Below are positions 51,965 to 60,957 of a DNA stretch of 64,000 nt, one piece after another. The first letter of the stretch is position 1. Each line of letters starts with the position of its first letter. The notes beneath the pieces are model-generated. The model made no database searches and had not been told where the DNA came from. It saw nothing but the letters and a program-made list of their open reading frames with translations. Source of the stretch: Spirochaetota bacterium (GTDB taxonomy: Bacteria > Spirochaetota > UBA4802 > UBA5368); the NCBI GenBank assembly GCA_035477215.1, contig DATIKU010000053.1, forward strand, positions 1 to 64,000, written 5' to 3'. The position numbers and the translations under genes are program-made.

Positions 51965-54679
51965 GTGAAAAAACGCCTCTTCGTCATCGACGGACATGCG
52001 CTCTGTTACAGGGCGTATTTCGCCTTCATAAAGAATCCGCTCACCAACTCGAAGGGGCAGAATACATCGGCCATCTTCGGGTTCGCGCGCATGCTCTTCA
52101 AGCTGGTCGCCGACCAGAAACCCGATTACCTGGTGGTGGCCTTCGATCCGCCGAAAAAGTCGTTCCGCTTCGCGCTCTACCCCGAATACAAGGCCAACAG
52201 AGAAAAAATGCCCGACGACCTGCGCTCGCAGATCGAGGAGATAAAGCTGATGGTCGGGACCCTCGGCATTCGAAGAATAGAGGAGGCCGACTACGAGGCC
52301 GACGATGTACTGGGCACGATCGCCCGCGCACACGCCTCGAGCGGTCTCGAGGTGGTCCTTGTCACCGGCGACAAGGACGCCTACCAGCTCGTCGACGACA
52401 ACACGTCGATATACGCGAACAAAAAAGGAATAACCGAATTCGAAACCTACGACGCGGAGGCGGTGCGCGGGAAGCTCGGCATAAGCCCGTCGCAGGTGGT
52501 CGACTACATGGCGCTGGTTGGCGACGCATCGGACAATATTCCGGGCGTGCGCGGCATCGGCGAAAAGACCGCGCTGAAGCTCATTCAGGAGCACGGGAGC
52601 CTGGACAACGTCTACGCAAACCTCGGAAGCATCAAGGGCAAGCTACGCCAGACCCTCGAGGCAAACAGGGAGATGGCATACCTCTGCCGCGATCTGGTGA
52701 CCATCCGCACCGGCCTTTCAATCGCCTTCAACATAGAAGAGGCCCGCACCCCCGACTTCCACAGCATAGCGGCGCGCGCCTTCTTCCGCTCGCACGAGAT
52801 GGAATCGATCGCCCGCGATCTCACGTCGGACGATACGGCCTCCGGCGCGCCGGGGACCCCGGCGGCCGCCCGCGAAGACCGCGATTATCGCATCGTCAGA
52901 AGCGCCGCGGAGCTCGCAGAGGCCATCGCACAGATACGCAAGGCGGGAGCGGTCGCGGTCGATACCGAAACCACCTCGGTGAACCCGGTCGCCGCCGGGC
53001 TCGTCGGCATATCGCTTTCGGTGCGCGAGAACGCCGGATGGTACATCCCGGTGCAGAACCTGTCGCTCTTCAGCGAGGAGTGCATCGACCGGTCCGAGGC
53101 CCTTGCGCTCCTTAAGCCCGTGCTCGAAGACCCGTCGATACGCAAGATCGGCCAGAACATCAAGTACGACATCATCATATTCCGGAATGCCGGCATCGAT
53201 ATCCAGGGCGTGTACTTCGACACCATGATCGCCTCGTACCTGCTCGACCCGTCCGAGCGGCGCCACAATATGGACGACATGGCGATGAAGTTCCTCAACT
53301 ATAAAACCACGACCTTCAAGGAACTGGTGAGCAAGGGGAAGGACACGCTCTCGATCACCGAAGTGCCGCTGCGGGAGCTCGCCGACTACGCGGTGGAGGA
53401 TGCCGACATCACGCTGCGGCTGTACCGCATCCTCTCCACCGGCCTGGCCGGGGAAGGCCTCGATCGGCTCTTCCACGACGTCGAGATGCCGCTGGCGGGC
53501 GTGCTCGCGCGCATGGAGCTCTCCGGCGTGAAGATCGACCTCCAACACTTCAAGGCGCTTTCGAAGGAGAACCAGCGCCTGCTCGATGAGACCGAGGAGC
53601 GTATCCACAAAGCGGCCGGGGCGCGCTTCAACATCAACTCCACGCGCGAGCTTGCCGGCGTACTTTTCGATAAACTGGGACTCAAACCCGTCAAGAAGAC
53701 CAAGACGGGCTTTTCGACCGACATCCAGGTGCTCGAGACGCTGCAGGGGTCGCACCCGGTCGTCGACGATCTGATCGCCTACCGCACCTTCGCCAAACTC
53801 AAGAGCACCTACATCGACAGCCTGCCCGGGCTCGTGCTTCCCTCCACGGGCAGGATCCACACCTCGTTCAACCAGACCGTGGTCGCAACCGGACGGCTCT
53901 CGTCGTCCGACCCCAATCTGCAGAATATCCCGGTACGCGACGAATTCGGGAAGAAGATCCGCCGTGGATTCGTTCCCGACACGGGGATGATCCTTCTCTC
54001 CGCCGATTATTCGCAGATCGAGCTGCGCCTGGCCGCCCATCTCTCGGGTGACGAACAGATGACCGAGGCCTTTAAAAATGGCATAGACATCCACTCGCTT
54101 ACGGCCTCGTCGGTCTTCAGGGTTGCCATGGACGCAATCACGCCCGACATGCGCAGGCAGGCGAAGGTTATCAACTTCGCCACGATCTACGGCGTTTCAC
54201 CCTACGGGCTCTCGCAGCAGGCCGGCATCTCGGTGCGCGACGCGGCCGAGTTTATCAACCGCTACTTCGCCACCTACCCCGGTTTCAGGCGGTACATCGA
54301 CGAAACGATCGCCTTCGCGCGCGAAAAGGGCTACGTCCTGACCATTCTGGGCAGAAGGAGGCCGATACCGGAAATCAATTCGTCGGCGCAGTTCAGGCGC
54401 GAGGGCGCGGAGCGTATCGCCATCAACACGCCGATACAGGGAACGGCCGCCGACCTGGTCAAAATCGCGATGATCGACGTCCAGCGCGAAATCGACGAAA
54501 AGAGCTACGGGGGCAGGATGATCCTTCAGGTGCACGACGAGCTGGTCTTCGAGGTCCCGCTGGACGAGAAGGAGCGTTTCGGCGCGATGGTCCGCGCGAA
54601 AATGGAAGGCGCGCTTAAACTCAGTGTGCCCATTGTCGTGGACATGGGATGGGGCACCGACTGGGGCGAGGCGCACTGA
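51965..54679 (+). CDS. polA: DNA polymerase I with active proofreading domain
   Basis: The 904-residue protein starts at GTG. The 5' nuclease domain (1-~290) has VTGDKDAYQLVDD and GDASDNIPGVRGIGEKTA. The 3'-5' exonuclease (~310-500) keeps its acidic residues: D333-T-E335 in VAVDTETTSV, IGQNIKYDIIIF, and YAVEDADITL. The polymerase domain has SSDPNLQNIPVR, LLSADYSQIELRLAAHLSG, RRQAKVINFATIYGVSPYGL and LQVHDELVFEVP. All three activities look intact, unlike forms that have lost proofreading. It repairs DNA and removes Okazaki primers. Confidence 0.96.
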   Translation: MKKRLFVIDGHALCYRAYFAFIKNPLTNSKGQNTSAIFGFARMLFKLVADQKPDYLVVAFDPPKKSFRFALYPEYKANREKMPDDLRSQIEEIKLMVGTLGIRRIEEADYEADDVLGTIARAHASSGLEVVLVTGDKDAYQLVDDNTSIYANKKGITEFETYDAEAVRGKLGISPSQVVDYMALVGDASDNIPGVRGIGEKTALKLIQEHGSLDNVYANLGSIKGKLRQTLEANREMAYLCRDLVTIRTGLSIAFNIEEARTPDFHSIAARAFFRSHEMESIARDLTSDDTASGAPGTPAAAREDRDYRIVRSAAELAEAIAQIRKAGAVAVDTETTSVNPVAAGLVGISLSVRENAGWYIPVQNLSLFSEECIDRSEALALLKPVLEDPSIRKIGQNIKYDIIIFRNAGIDIQGVYFDTMIASYLLDPSERRHNMDDMAMKFLNYKTTTFKELVSKGKDTLSITEVPLRELADYAVEDADITLRLYRILSTGLAGEGLDRLFHDVEMPLAGVLARMELSGVKIDLQHFKALSKENQRLLDETEERIHKAAGARFNINSTRELAGVLFDKLGLKPVKKTKTGFSTDIQVLETLQGSHPVVDDLIAYRTFAKLKSTYIDSLPGLVLPSTGRIHTSFNQTVVATGRLSSSDPNLQNIPVRDEFGKKIRRGFVPDTGMILLSADYSQIELRLAAHLSGDEQMTEAFKNGIDIHSLTASSVFRVAMDAITPDMRRQAKVINFATIYGVSPYGLSQQAGISVRDAAEFINRYFATYPGFRRYIDETIAFAREKGYVLTILGRRRPIPEINSSAQFRREGAERIAINTPIQGTAADLVKIAMIDVQREIDEKSYGGRMILQVHDELVFEVPLDEKERFGAMVRAKMEGALKLSVPIVVDMGWGTDWGEAH

Positions 54680-54758
54680 CCGGTCAGGCGGCCACGGGAT
54701 GGGGCGGAAAAACAGGTATCACCATACGGGATTTCCATCAAAGCACGGGAGCGGACCA

Positions 54759-55352
54759 ATGAAAAAATTTCTCGCCGTCTTCATTTCACTTTTCGTGTTT
54801 ACCTCAACGACCTACGCAGCCAATACCGTGGTTGTTATGAAAACCTCAATGGGCGAGATAGCCATCGAGCTTTTCGACGGCCGCTCGCCGGTGACGGTGA
54901 AGAATTTTCTTCGGTATGTCGACGAGGGCTTTTACAACGGCACGATTTTCCACCGGGTCATCGGCAACTTCATGGTGCAGGGGGGCGGCATGGCGGCAGG
55001 CCTTCAACAGAAGAGGACCAATGCGCCCATAGCGAACGAGGCGGCTAACCGCATTCCCAACGCACGGGGCACCCTCGCCATGGCCCGCACCATGGACCCC
55101 CACAGCGCCACGGCCCAGTTCTTCATCAACGTGGTTGACAATCCTTTCCTTAACTTTCGGGAAGCGGGCGACCGGGGCTACGGCTACTGCGTCTTCGGAC
55201 GTGTGATCGCCGGCATGGAGGTTGTGGATAAAATCAGGGCGGTCAAAACCACGAGCATCGGCCCTTACAACGATGTGCCGGTGAAGGACATTGTGATCCT
55301 TTCGATCGGGCGGAAAGAAAAAGGGCCGGCGGAGGCAAGGCGCATCGAGTAA
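54759..55352 (+). CDS. ppiA: Exported cyclophilin-type peptidyl-prolyl isomerase
   Basis: ATG 54759 follows GGGAG and starts a signal peptide (MKKFLAVFISLFVFTSTTYA). The mature domain has FYNGTIFHRVIGNFMVQGGG, with the catalytic Arg and Phe/Met-Gln of cyclophilins, and ATAQFFINVVDNPFLNF. It is 197 residues long and presumably periplasmic. It is 79 bases after polA and may share its transcript. It folds exported proteins at prolines. Confidence 0.92.
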   Translation: MKKFLAVFISLFVFTSTTYAANTVVVMKTSMGEIAIELFDGRSPVTVKNFLRYVDEGFYNGTIFHRVIGNFMVQGGGMAAGLQQKRTNAPIANEAANRIPNARGTLAMARTMDPHSATAQFFINVVDNPFLNFREAGDRGYGYCVFGRVIAGMEVVDKIRAVKTTSIGPYNDVPVKDIVILSIGRKEKGPAEARRIE

Positions 55353-55361
55353 GAGAGGGGC

Positions 55362-55811
55362 CTACCCGCGACGCCTGACCATCCAGGCCCCGGCAACGTC
55401 GAGATGGATCGCGATGAACGCCGAGGCGTACAGCGTAATGGCGAGGCCGAGCACAATGGAAAGCGGCATCTCGAAATTCCGTCCGAACGAGTTCCGGAGC
55501 AGCGCGAACGAATCGCTGAACGAAACGAGGACGATACCTCCCACGATCGCCAGACCGCCGCCAAGCCAGTTGTACAGCGGCACGTTGCGCCCGTACGACT
55601 CCATGCGCCCGATCTCGGCCATCACCGCGTCGCTGACGTCGATGTCCGGAACGGGTAGCGGACCGCGTCTGAGCGCCCCCACCGCAAAGCGGAGACCTTC
55701 GGCCTCCGCGCGGCAGCGAGCGCACCGGCGAAGGTGGAGCCGCAGCCGCGCCGGATACCGTGCCCCGTCGTCGTGCTCTATGATCCGCCGTAATGCGTCG
55801 TCACATTTCAT
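55362..55811 (-). CDS. Zinc-finger anti-sigma factor
   Basis: Product of 149 residues. The ZAS motif is H26-x3-C30-x2-C33 (LRLHLRRCARCRAEAE). Two hydrophobic segments follow (WLGGGLAIVGGIVLVSF and MPLSIVLGLAITLYASAF), so it is a membrane protein with a cytoplasmic N-terminal sigma-binding domain. Its start overlaps the sigma factor stop by 11 bases. It holds the ECF sigma factor until a signal releases it, possibly through membrane proteolysis. Confidence 0.85.
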   Translation of the reverse strand: MKCDDALRRIIEHDDGARYPARLRLHLRRCARCRAEAEGLRFAVGALRRGPLPVPDIDVSDAVMAEIGRMESYGRNVPLYNWLGGGLAIVGGIVLVSFSDSFALLRNSFGRNFEMPLSIVLGLAITLYASAFIAIHLDVAGAWMVRRRG

Positions 55812-56373
55812 GGTACTCCTCCGCCGCCGATCCCCTCAGCGCGTCGCGCAGCATCAGCTTCGCCCTGAAGACATGAGACTTTATGGTGTTCACCGGAAAA
55901 CCGGTGATGTCGCGTATCTCGCCGTACGACAGTCCGAGAAAAAAATAAAAATCTATGCAAATCCTGTACTTCTCCGGAAGCGCGGCGATCGCGTCCGAGA
56001 GCGCCCCGGACACCTCGGCCCTCCGGGACAGCGTCTCCGGACCCGGATATGCGCTTGTAAGATTCTCGCTCTCGATACCGGCGACGTCACGCGCGCCCTT
56101 CTTCACGTTGATCGCGTGGTTGCAGGCTATCCGTAAAAGCCACGAACCGAAGCGCGACTCGCCGCGAAAGCTTCCCAGCCCGGCGTACGCCTTCACCAGA
56201 ACCTCCTGGGTAAAATCGCCCGCGTCGTCCTCGTTGCGAAAAAAGCGCATGCCCGTAAAGAAGACCCGCCGCTGGTGCCGCTTCACGAGTTCCCGGAAAA
56301 GGTCCGTTTCCCCCCGCAGCACCAGCGCGACGATCCGCTCATCGGTGAGTGTCTCAGTCTCCTTCCCGCTCAT
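55801..56373 (-). CDS. ECF RNA polymerase sigma factor
   Basis: The 190-residue protein has sigma region 2 (LFRELVKRHQRRVFFTGMRF, then DDAGDFTQEVLVKAYAGLGS) and region 4 (ALSDAIAALPEKYRICIDFY, LSYGEIRDITGFPVNTIKSH). These are classical RpoE-like features. Its start overlaps the upstream membrane protein gene by 20 bases and its end overlaps the anti-sigma gene by 11, giving a tight three-gene operon. Targets are unknown; the operon may activate itself. Confidence 0.92.
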   Translation of the reverse strand: MSGKETETLTDERIVALVLRGETDLFRELVKRHQRRVFFTGMRFFRNEDDAGDFTQEVLVKAYAGLGSFRGESRFGSWLLRIACNHAINVKKGARDVAGIESENLTSAYPGPETLSRRAEVSGALSDAIAALPEKYRICIDFYFFLGLSYGEIRDITGFPVNTIKSHVFRAKLMLRDALRGSAAEEYHEM

Positions 56374-56710
56374 CCGTCGTTACATTCCTGCTTACGATAA
56401 AAAAGGCGAGGAGGCTCGCGCCGATGCCCAGCGGGATGAGACCGGAGAGCACGCTGTAGGCAAGCCCCTCCTTGAGCAGGAAAAAGAGCGTGAGGCTCGC
56501 GCCGATGCCGATGAGCACCAGCCCCAGGAGCAGGCTGAAAAGTTTGAGGTCGAAATACCGCCGTGCGTACAATCCCTTCTCGATCATGAGTATGCGCTGT
56601 TTATGACTCCACAGAAGGTAGAAAAATATGACAACGCTTCCCATCACGATGCCCACTATCGGAATGATCGAGACGATGATGTTGACCGCCACCGATGGTA
56701 CGTTCTGCAT
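56354..56710 (-). CDS. Small three-helix membrane protein (DUF6249-like), first gene of the ECF operon
   Basis: The 118-residue protein has one hydrophobic helix at 8-33 (NIIVSIIPIVGIVMGSVVIFF), a cytoplasmic SHKQRILMIEKGLYARRYFD stretch, and two more helices (about 53-75 and 84-104). This layout, with a K-R-x-x-M-I-E-K-G-L motif after the first helix, is that of DUF6249-like proteins often found next to ECF sigma/anti-sigma pairs (recollection). Translationally coupled to the sigma factor. It could sense the membrane signal. Confidence 0.7.
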   Translation of the reverse strand: MQNVPSVAVNIIVSIIPIVGIVMGSVVIFFYLLWSHKQRILMIEKGLYARRYFDLKLFSLLLGLVLIGIGASLTLFFLLKEGLAYSVLSGLIPLGIGASLLAFFIVSRNVTTDEREGD

Positions 56711-56805
56711 GCCTGCCTCCTCGAGTATCCGCCGTTACAATGCCCGCGGCGCCTCGGCCGTTGCGCACAGCCTGCACCGGCAATCCGGCCCTGTCAAAAC
56801 AATTC

Positions 56806-58563
56806 TCAGCGCCCGTCCGCGCGACGCGCAGGATTCCCGGCGGCGGTATCCGCTTTCCGATCGTACCGGGCAAGCATCCTGTCCGCGTATTTCCTCGCCC
56901 CCGCGCTGAGTTTCCCGTACCTCGCGGCGATATCCGCACCGATCATCCGCTTCCATCCCGCGATCTGTTCCAGCACGGCGCCGGCGGGGACCGTCTCCCC
57001 GGCCGGGCCCCCGGCCTCCTCCAGACAGCGGGCGAACTCGCCCGCGGCGAGTATCTCCGCCGTTATGGTAAGAAAATGATGTCCCTCGATCGCCATGCCG
57101 ACGGTCTGCGGGAACCGGGAAGGATTGATAAAGATTGATTTGACGAGAAAGCGCACGTACTCGAACCCGTACCACGAAAAGCCCTGACGAAAGAGCGAGG
57201 CGAAAAGTGCGCGCGCCTCCAGAATCGAAAGCAGACGGTTTTTGCCGCGGTAGCTGGTCTTCTTCACGTTGACCTTCTTCTTCGCGGGGTAGCGCCTGAG
57301 CAGCTCCAGACAACGGTCAAAGTACGTGCGCGGGCTGTAGATCTCCCCTATCACGCGGCGGTAACCATCCTCGAGCGCGCGGCGGGGGAGCTTCGGGATA
57401 AAATTCATCTCCGCGTCGTGGGTGTTGTTGCCGGTCGAAAGCCCGAGAAGCCTCCCCTCGGCCTCCAGTCTCCGATAGAGCCGCGTATTGGGAAGCGCCA
57501 TGAGCAGTCCCACCATCGCTGTCGGTATCGCCGAATCCCGTATAAACCGTATCTGCCGCTCGAAGATGTCCTCCGGATCGCTGTCGAAGCCGATGATGAA
57601 GCCGCCGGTCACCTCTATTCCGCGCTCCTGGATCTTGCGCACGCTCTCGAGCATGTTCGTCTTTAAATTCTGGCTCTTTCCGGTAAGCGCGAGCGACTCC
57701 TCCACGGGAGTCTCGACACCGACGAAGGCCATCATGAAGCCGGCGTCGACCATGAGGTCCAGAAGCTCATCGTCCTCGGCGAGGTTTATGCTCGCCTCGG
57801 TGGAAAGGCTGAACGGATAGCCGCGCTCCTTCTGCCAGGGGATGATGGCGCGCAGAAGCTGTTTCACATTCCGCTTGTTGCCGATAAAATTGTCGTCCAC
57901 GATGAAGAGCGGCCCGCGGAAGTCGGTCGCGTGGAGCGCCTCCATCTCCCCGAGGAACTGCTCCGGCGTCTTGGTGCGCGGCGTGCGTCCGAACATCTCG
58001 ACAATGTCGCAGAACTCGCAGTTGAAGGGACAGCCGCGCGAATACTGGAGCGAGATCGTCGAATAATAATCGATATTTAAAAGATCGAATCGCGGAACCG
58101 GCGTCGAGGTGATGTCCGGCCTGGTCTCGTCGGAGTACACGCCGCGCGGCCCGCCGTTCTCGAAGTCCCCAAGAAACAGCGGAAGCGTGATCTCCGCTTC
58201 GTTGAGCACGAAGTGATCGACTCCTTCGATATCACCGTGCATCGCCGTCGGAAACGGTCCCCCGGCCACGACCGTCCGCCCGAGCCGGTTGCACCGCGCG
58301 ACGACCTCTTCGAACGACGCACGCTGCACCAGCATCGCCGAGACGAAGACCATGTCGGCCCATTCGATCGCACCGTCGTCCAGTGTCTCCGCGTTCATAT
58401 CGACAAGCCGGCACTCCCAGGAATCGGGAAGCATCGCCGCGATGGTGATCAGACCCAGCGGCGGCAGCACCGATTTCTTGCCGACGAACGACAAAGCGTA
58501 CTTGAAACTCCAGTAGGTGGTCGGTATCTCAGGGTAGACAAGAAGCACCCGTTGTTTTCGCAT
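56806..58563 (-). CDS. B12-binding radical SAM protein (DUF4070-type C terminus)
   Basis: The 585-residue protein has an N-terminal cobalamin-binding-like domain (VLLVYPEIPTTYWSFKYALS, LPPLGLITIAAMLP, VVAGGPFPTAM). The radical SAM site is C178-x3-C182-x2-C185 (YSRGCPFNCEFCDIVEMFGR). The DUF4070-like C-terminal region has LPRRALEDGYRRVIGEIYSP. This set includes the hopanoid C-2 methylase HpnP and related enzymes of unknown substrate; no squalene-hopene genes are nearby, so HpnP is not claimed. It likely makes a C-C or C-P methyl transfer or modifies a lipid. Single gene. Confidence 0.85.
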   Translation of the reverse strand: MRKQRVLLVYPEIPTTYWSFKYALSFVGKKSVLPPLGLITIAAMLPDSWECRLVDMNAETLDDGAIEWADMVFVSAMLVQRASFEEVVARCNRLGRTVVAGGPFPTAMHGDIEGVDHFVLNEAEITLPLFLGDFENGGPRGVYSDETRPDITSTPVPRFDLLNIDYYSTISLQYSRGCPFNCEFCDIVEMFGRTPRTKTPEQFLGEMEALHATDFRGPLFIVDDNFIGNKRNVKQLLRAIIPWQKERGYPFSLSTEASINLAEDDELLDLMVDAGFMMAFVGVETPVEESLALTGKSQNLKTNMLESVRKIQERGIEVTGGFIIGFDSDPEDIFERQIRFIRDSAIPTAMVGLLMALPNTRLYRRLEAEGRLLGLSTGNNTHDAEMNFIPKLPRRALEDGYRRVIGEIYSPRTYFDRCLELLRRYPAKKKVNVKKTSYRGKNRLLSILEARALFASLFRQGFSWYGFEYVRFLVKSIFINPSRFPQTVGMAIEGHHFLTITAEILAAGEFARCLEEAGGPAGETVPAGAVLEQIAGWKRMIGADIAARYGKLSAGARKYADRMLARYDRKADTAAGNPARRADGR

Positions 58564-58666
58564 CGCAAAACCCCCGTACGGATATTTGGATTATAAGACA
58601 GATATCCGTACCGACAGGGAAGAGGGGGAAAAGGTTGCGAAAAAATGAACGAGAGGCTAAATAGTC

Positions 58667-60442
58667 TCAGTGCAGGTGGTCGAAATAATTCCGCATGATG
58701 CTTTTAACCGCGTCGCGGCGTGAATTTTTGTCGAGGTACATGCTTTCATCGGCCTCCTTGAGGAGTTGTTCCATGCTCCTGGAGGCGTCATCCCTGAAGG
58801 CGGTTCCGATCGCGATTGAAAGCGGGAGTGCGGGCGTGCCCGAATTATATCGATTGATGGCGCTCTGCAACCTGGCGCGCAGCATGCCCACGCAATCGCC
58901 GCCGCGATCAGGCAGCACCACCGCGAACTCATCGCCGCCGACCCGCGCCACCACATCGCCCGTCCTGAATGCTCCGGCGATGGTGGCCGCGGCGAGCCGG
59001 ATCAGCTCGTCTCCCCGGTCGTGCCCCAGCGTGTCGTTGATCGTCTTGAGCCCGTCAACATCGCACATGATCACCCCGACTTTCGGGTTGCGACCCCTGT
59101 CGATGCGCACCATCTCCTGTTCGAAGTACGTCCGGTTGTAGAGACCCGTCAGGGCGTCGTGCATGCTCATGTACTTAAGGCGCTCTTCGAACATCTTCCT
59201 TGCAGTGATGTCCTGCACCTGCACCAGGTACCCTCCGCGGGCGACGCCCTCGTGCATATCCAGCGGCGTGATGAGCGTATCTATGAAGATGGTTCCGCTT
59301 CTGGATGTGGGGTACAGTTTCTTCTCCCTGACCGTATCAAAAGAGAAAATAATTTCATTTCGCGCGCTCAATCCTTTTCGAAGACTTTCCTTCGCGCTAT
59401 CTGGGATATTAGGGTCATCGAACAGTCGGAAGCCCTTCACCGCCTCGCTTCCGGAAACCCCGAATATATCCATGCACGCGCGATTGACATCCACGAGTGC
59501 GCCCGTAAGGTCGTAGAGCTCCAGGCCGATGGGTGATTCCTCGTAGATGAGACGGAATCTTTCCTCGGACAGGCGCAGCGCCTCTTCCATTCTTTTGCGC
59601 TCGGTAATGTCGAGGATGATACCGATAACACCGCCGATCGTACCGTCGCTTTTCCGGAAAGTCGCCTTGTTCATAATCACATCGTGTAATAAACCGTCGC
59701 CCGTTTTCACCAGGGACTCATACGCCCGGGTGCCGGGGTTCCCGATCAGTTCCATATCCTGATGATGATGCGTTTCGCCCACATCGGATGGCGCCAGATC
59801 AAAAACTGTTTTCCCCAGAATTTCGTCTTTGGATCTGCCAATGTATTTTTCAAAGTATTTGTTGCATCCCAAATATGCGCCCCCGGTGTCCTTGTAGAAT
59901 ACCGGCAATGGAATCGAATCCATAAGTATTTGCTGGAACCGGATCTGCTCCTGGATCATCTCCTCGGCCAATCGCTGGTCGGTGATATCGCGTGCGATGG
60001 CCTGATATCCTATGATGACGTCGTTCTCCAGGGCGGCGCGGGTGTTGATTCCCAGCCATACCGTATCCCCCTTTTTCGTGGTGATCGGCAACTCCATATA
60101 GGTGACGGGAATCTTCTCAAGGAATTGTTTTTTAAAAAACGCCAGCGCCCGGTCGAGATGGTCCGGATGGATCACAGTGGAAAAATGACGCCCCAGGAGC
60201 TCCGCCGTGTCGTATCCGGTAATACGCTCCGACCACCGGTTGAGAAAGGTGAAATGCCCGTAGATATCGGTTATGTAAATCAGGTCGGTGGCAAAGGTGA
60301 CCAGATCGCGGTACTGCCGCTCGGTGGATGACAGTGTTTCCATGGCCATCCAGAGCTTCCGCTCCACCGCCTCCATATCCGCTACGCGTTTACGAAGGGC
60401 TTCGAGCTCCTGGCGGTCGGATGCTTTCAAGTCCTTTTTCAT
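58667..60442 (-). CDS. Triple-PAS diguanylate cyclase
   Basis: The 591-residue cytoplasmic protein has a short coiled coil (LEALRKRVADMEAVERKL) and three PAS domains at about 45-160, 165-285 and 290-410 (VTFATDLIYITDIYGHFTFL; LMDSIPLPVFYKDTGGAYLG; LIYEESPIGLELYDLTGALV). The GGDEF domain follows from about 415, with DALTGLYNRTYFEQEM, and GGDEF at 502-506. RTGD lies five residues before it and is a complete RxxD inhibitory site. It makes cyclic di-GMP under product control. No HAMP or membrane segment. Confidence 0.93.
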   Translation of the reverse strand: MKKDLKASDRQELEALRKRVADMEAVERKLWMAMETLSSTERQYRDLVTFATDLIYITDIYGHFTFLNRWSERITGYDTAELLGRHFSTVIHPDHLDRALAFFKKQFLEKIPVTYMELPITTKKGDTVWLGINTRAALENDVIIGYQAIARDITDQRLAEEMIQEQIRFQQILMDSIPLPVFYKDTGGAYLGCNKYFEKYIGRSKDEILGKTVFDLAPSDVGETHHHQDMELIGNPGTRAYESLVKTGDGLLHDVIMNKATFRKSDGTIGGVIGIILDITERKRMEEALRLSEERFRLIYEESPIGLELYDLTGALVDVNRACMDIFGVSGSEAVKGFRLFDDPNIPDSAKESLRKGLSARNEIIFSFDTVREKKLYPTSRSGTIFIDTLITPLDMHEGVARGGYLVQVQDITARKMFEERLKYMSMHDALTGLYNRTYFEQEMVRIDRGRNPKVGVIMCDVDGLKTINDTLGHDRGDELIRLAAATIAGAFRTGDVVARVGGDEFAVVLPDRGGDCVGMLRARLQSAINRYNSGTPALPLSIAIGTAFRDDASRSMEQLLKEADESMYLDKNSRRDAVKSIMRNYFDHLH

Positions 60443-60740
60443 GGTTTAAAAAATGCACTGGATATGCGAAAATTGCAAGAATTCTAAAGGAATATCTTTT
60501 CGAAAAAAGATTCCATTTTTTTGGATAGGTTTTTTTAAGCAGGTAATCCCTCACTCTGTTGACGCATATGTCGATTTTTTTGAATTTAGGATTTTCAACG
60601 GTCAGGAATTTTATAAGTTTGTAGCAGTCAATAATCGCCCTGGCCTCGGGGTTGGTGACGAGCAGTGCATAATCCGAAAAAAGGATCTGCCGTAAAATGA
60701 GTTTTGTCAGTCCCGCTCCCGTATCGACAAGCAAGGTCAC
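60390..60740 (-). pseudogene. Fragment of a MinD/FlhG-like ATPase
   Basis: The frame of 116 codons opens with LLVDTGAGLTKLILRQILFS, then ALLVTNPEARAIIDCYKLIK and KKIDICVNRVRDYL. This matches the Walker B-to-C-terminal part of MinD/FlhG ATPases (normally D-x-G-A-G, then TxPE-x-x-x-x-DAYxLIK, then VNRV). The P-loop half is absent, and the ~220 bases upstream do not contain it. The end also runs 53 bases into the GGDEF gene start. It is therefore a 5'-truncated remnant rather than a working gene. Confidence 0.6.
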
Positions 60741-60889
60741 CTCGATGGGTGGATTGTGATCGTCTCCCCGAAGGTATTTAGGACCACTCCGTCGCTGGTG
60801 GTCGTTTTGATTTCACCAAGAAAGATCGTACCATCGTCCAAATAGATAATTTCCGCCCTCAGACGAACGGTGAATGAACATACGCGTAA
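60737..60889 (-). other. Unrecognised short frame ending at the MinD-like fragment
   Basis: A minus-strand frame without a start codon reads AEIIYLDDGTIFLGEIKTTT, then GVVLNTFGETITIHPSR and TGA. The TGA shares bases with the GTG of the MinD-like fragment (GTGA), as in a coupled operon. The beta-strand-rich segment looks like the end of a decayed gene. No family is claimed. Confidence 0.3.
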
Positions 60890-60926
60890 TTAACCAAAAA
60901 AATCCAAAATATGTAAATTTCAGGGG

Positions 60927-60945
60927 CGATTCGAATCGTCGCCTT
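60927..60945. repeat. Copy of a palindromic element after the URO-D gene
   Basis: Nineteen bases, CGATTCGAATCGTCGCCTT, identical to part of the palindrome at 63523-63552. Here the symmetry is broken on one side. It lies 13 bases past the stop of the 60958 gene and may serve as its transcript end. Confidence 0.6.
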
Positions 60946-60957
60946 CGCTTTATGTTC

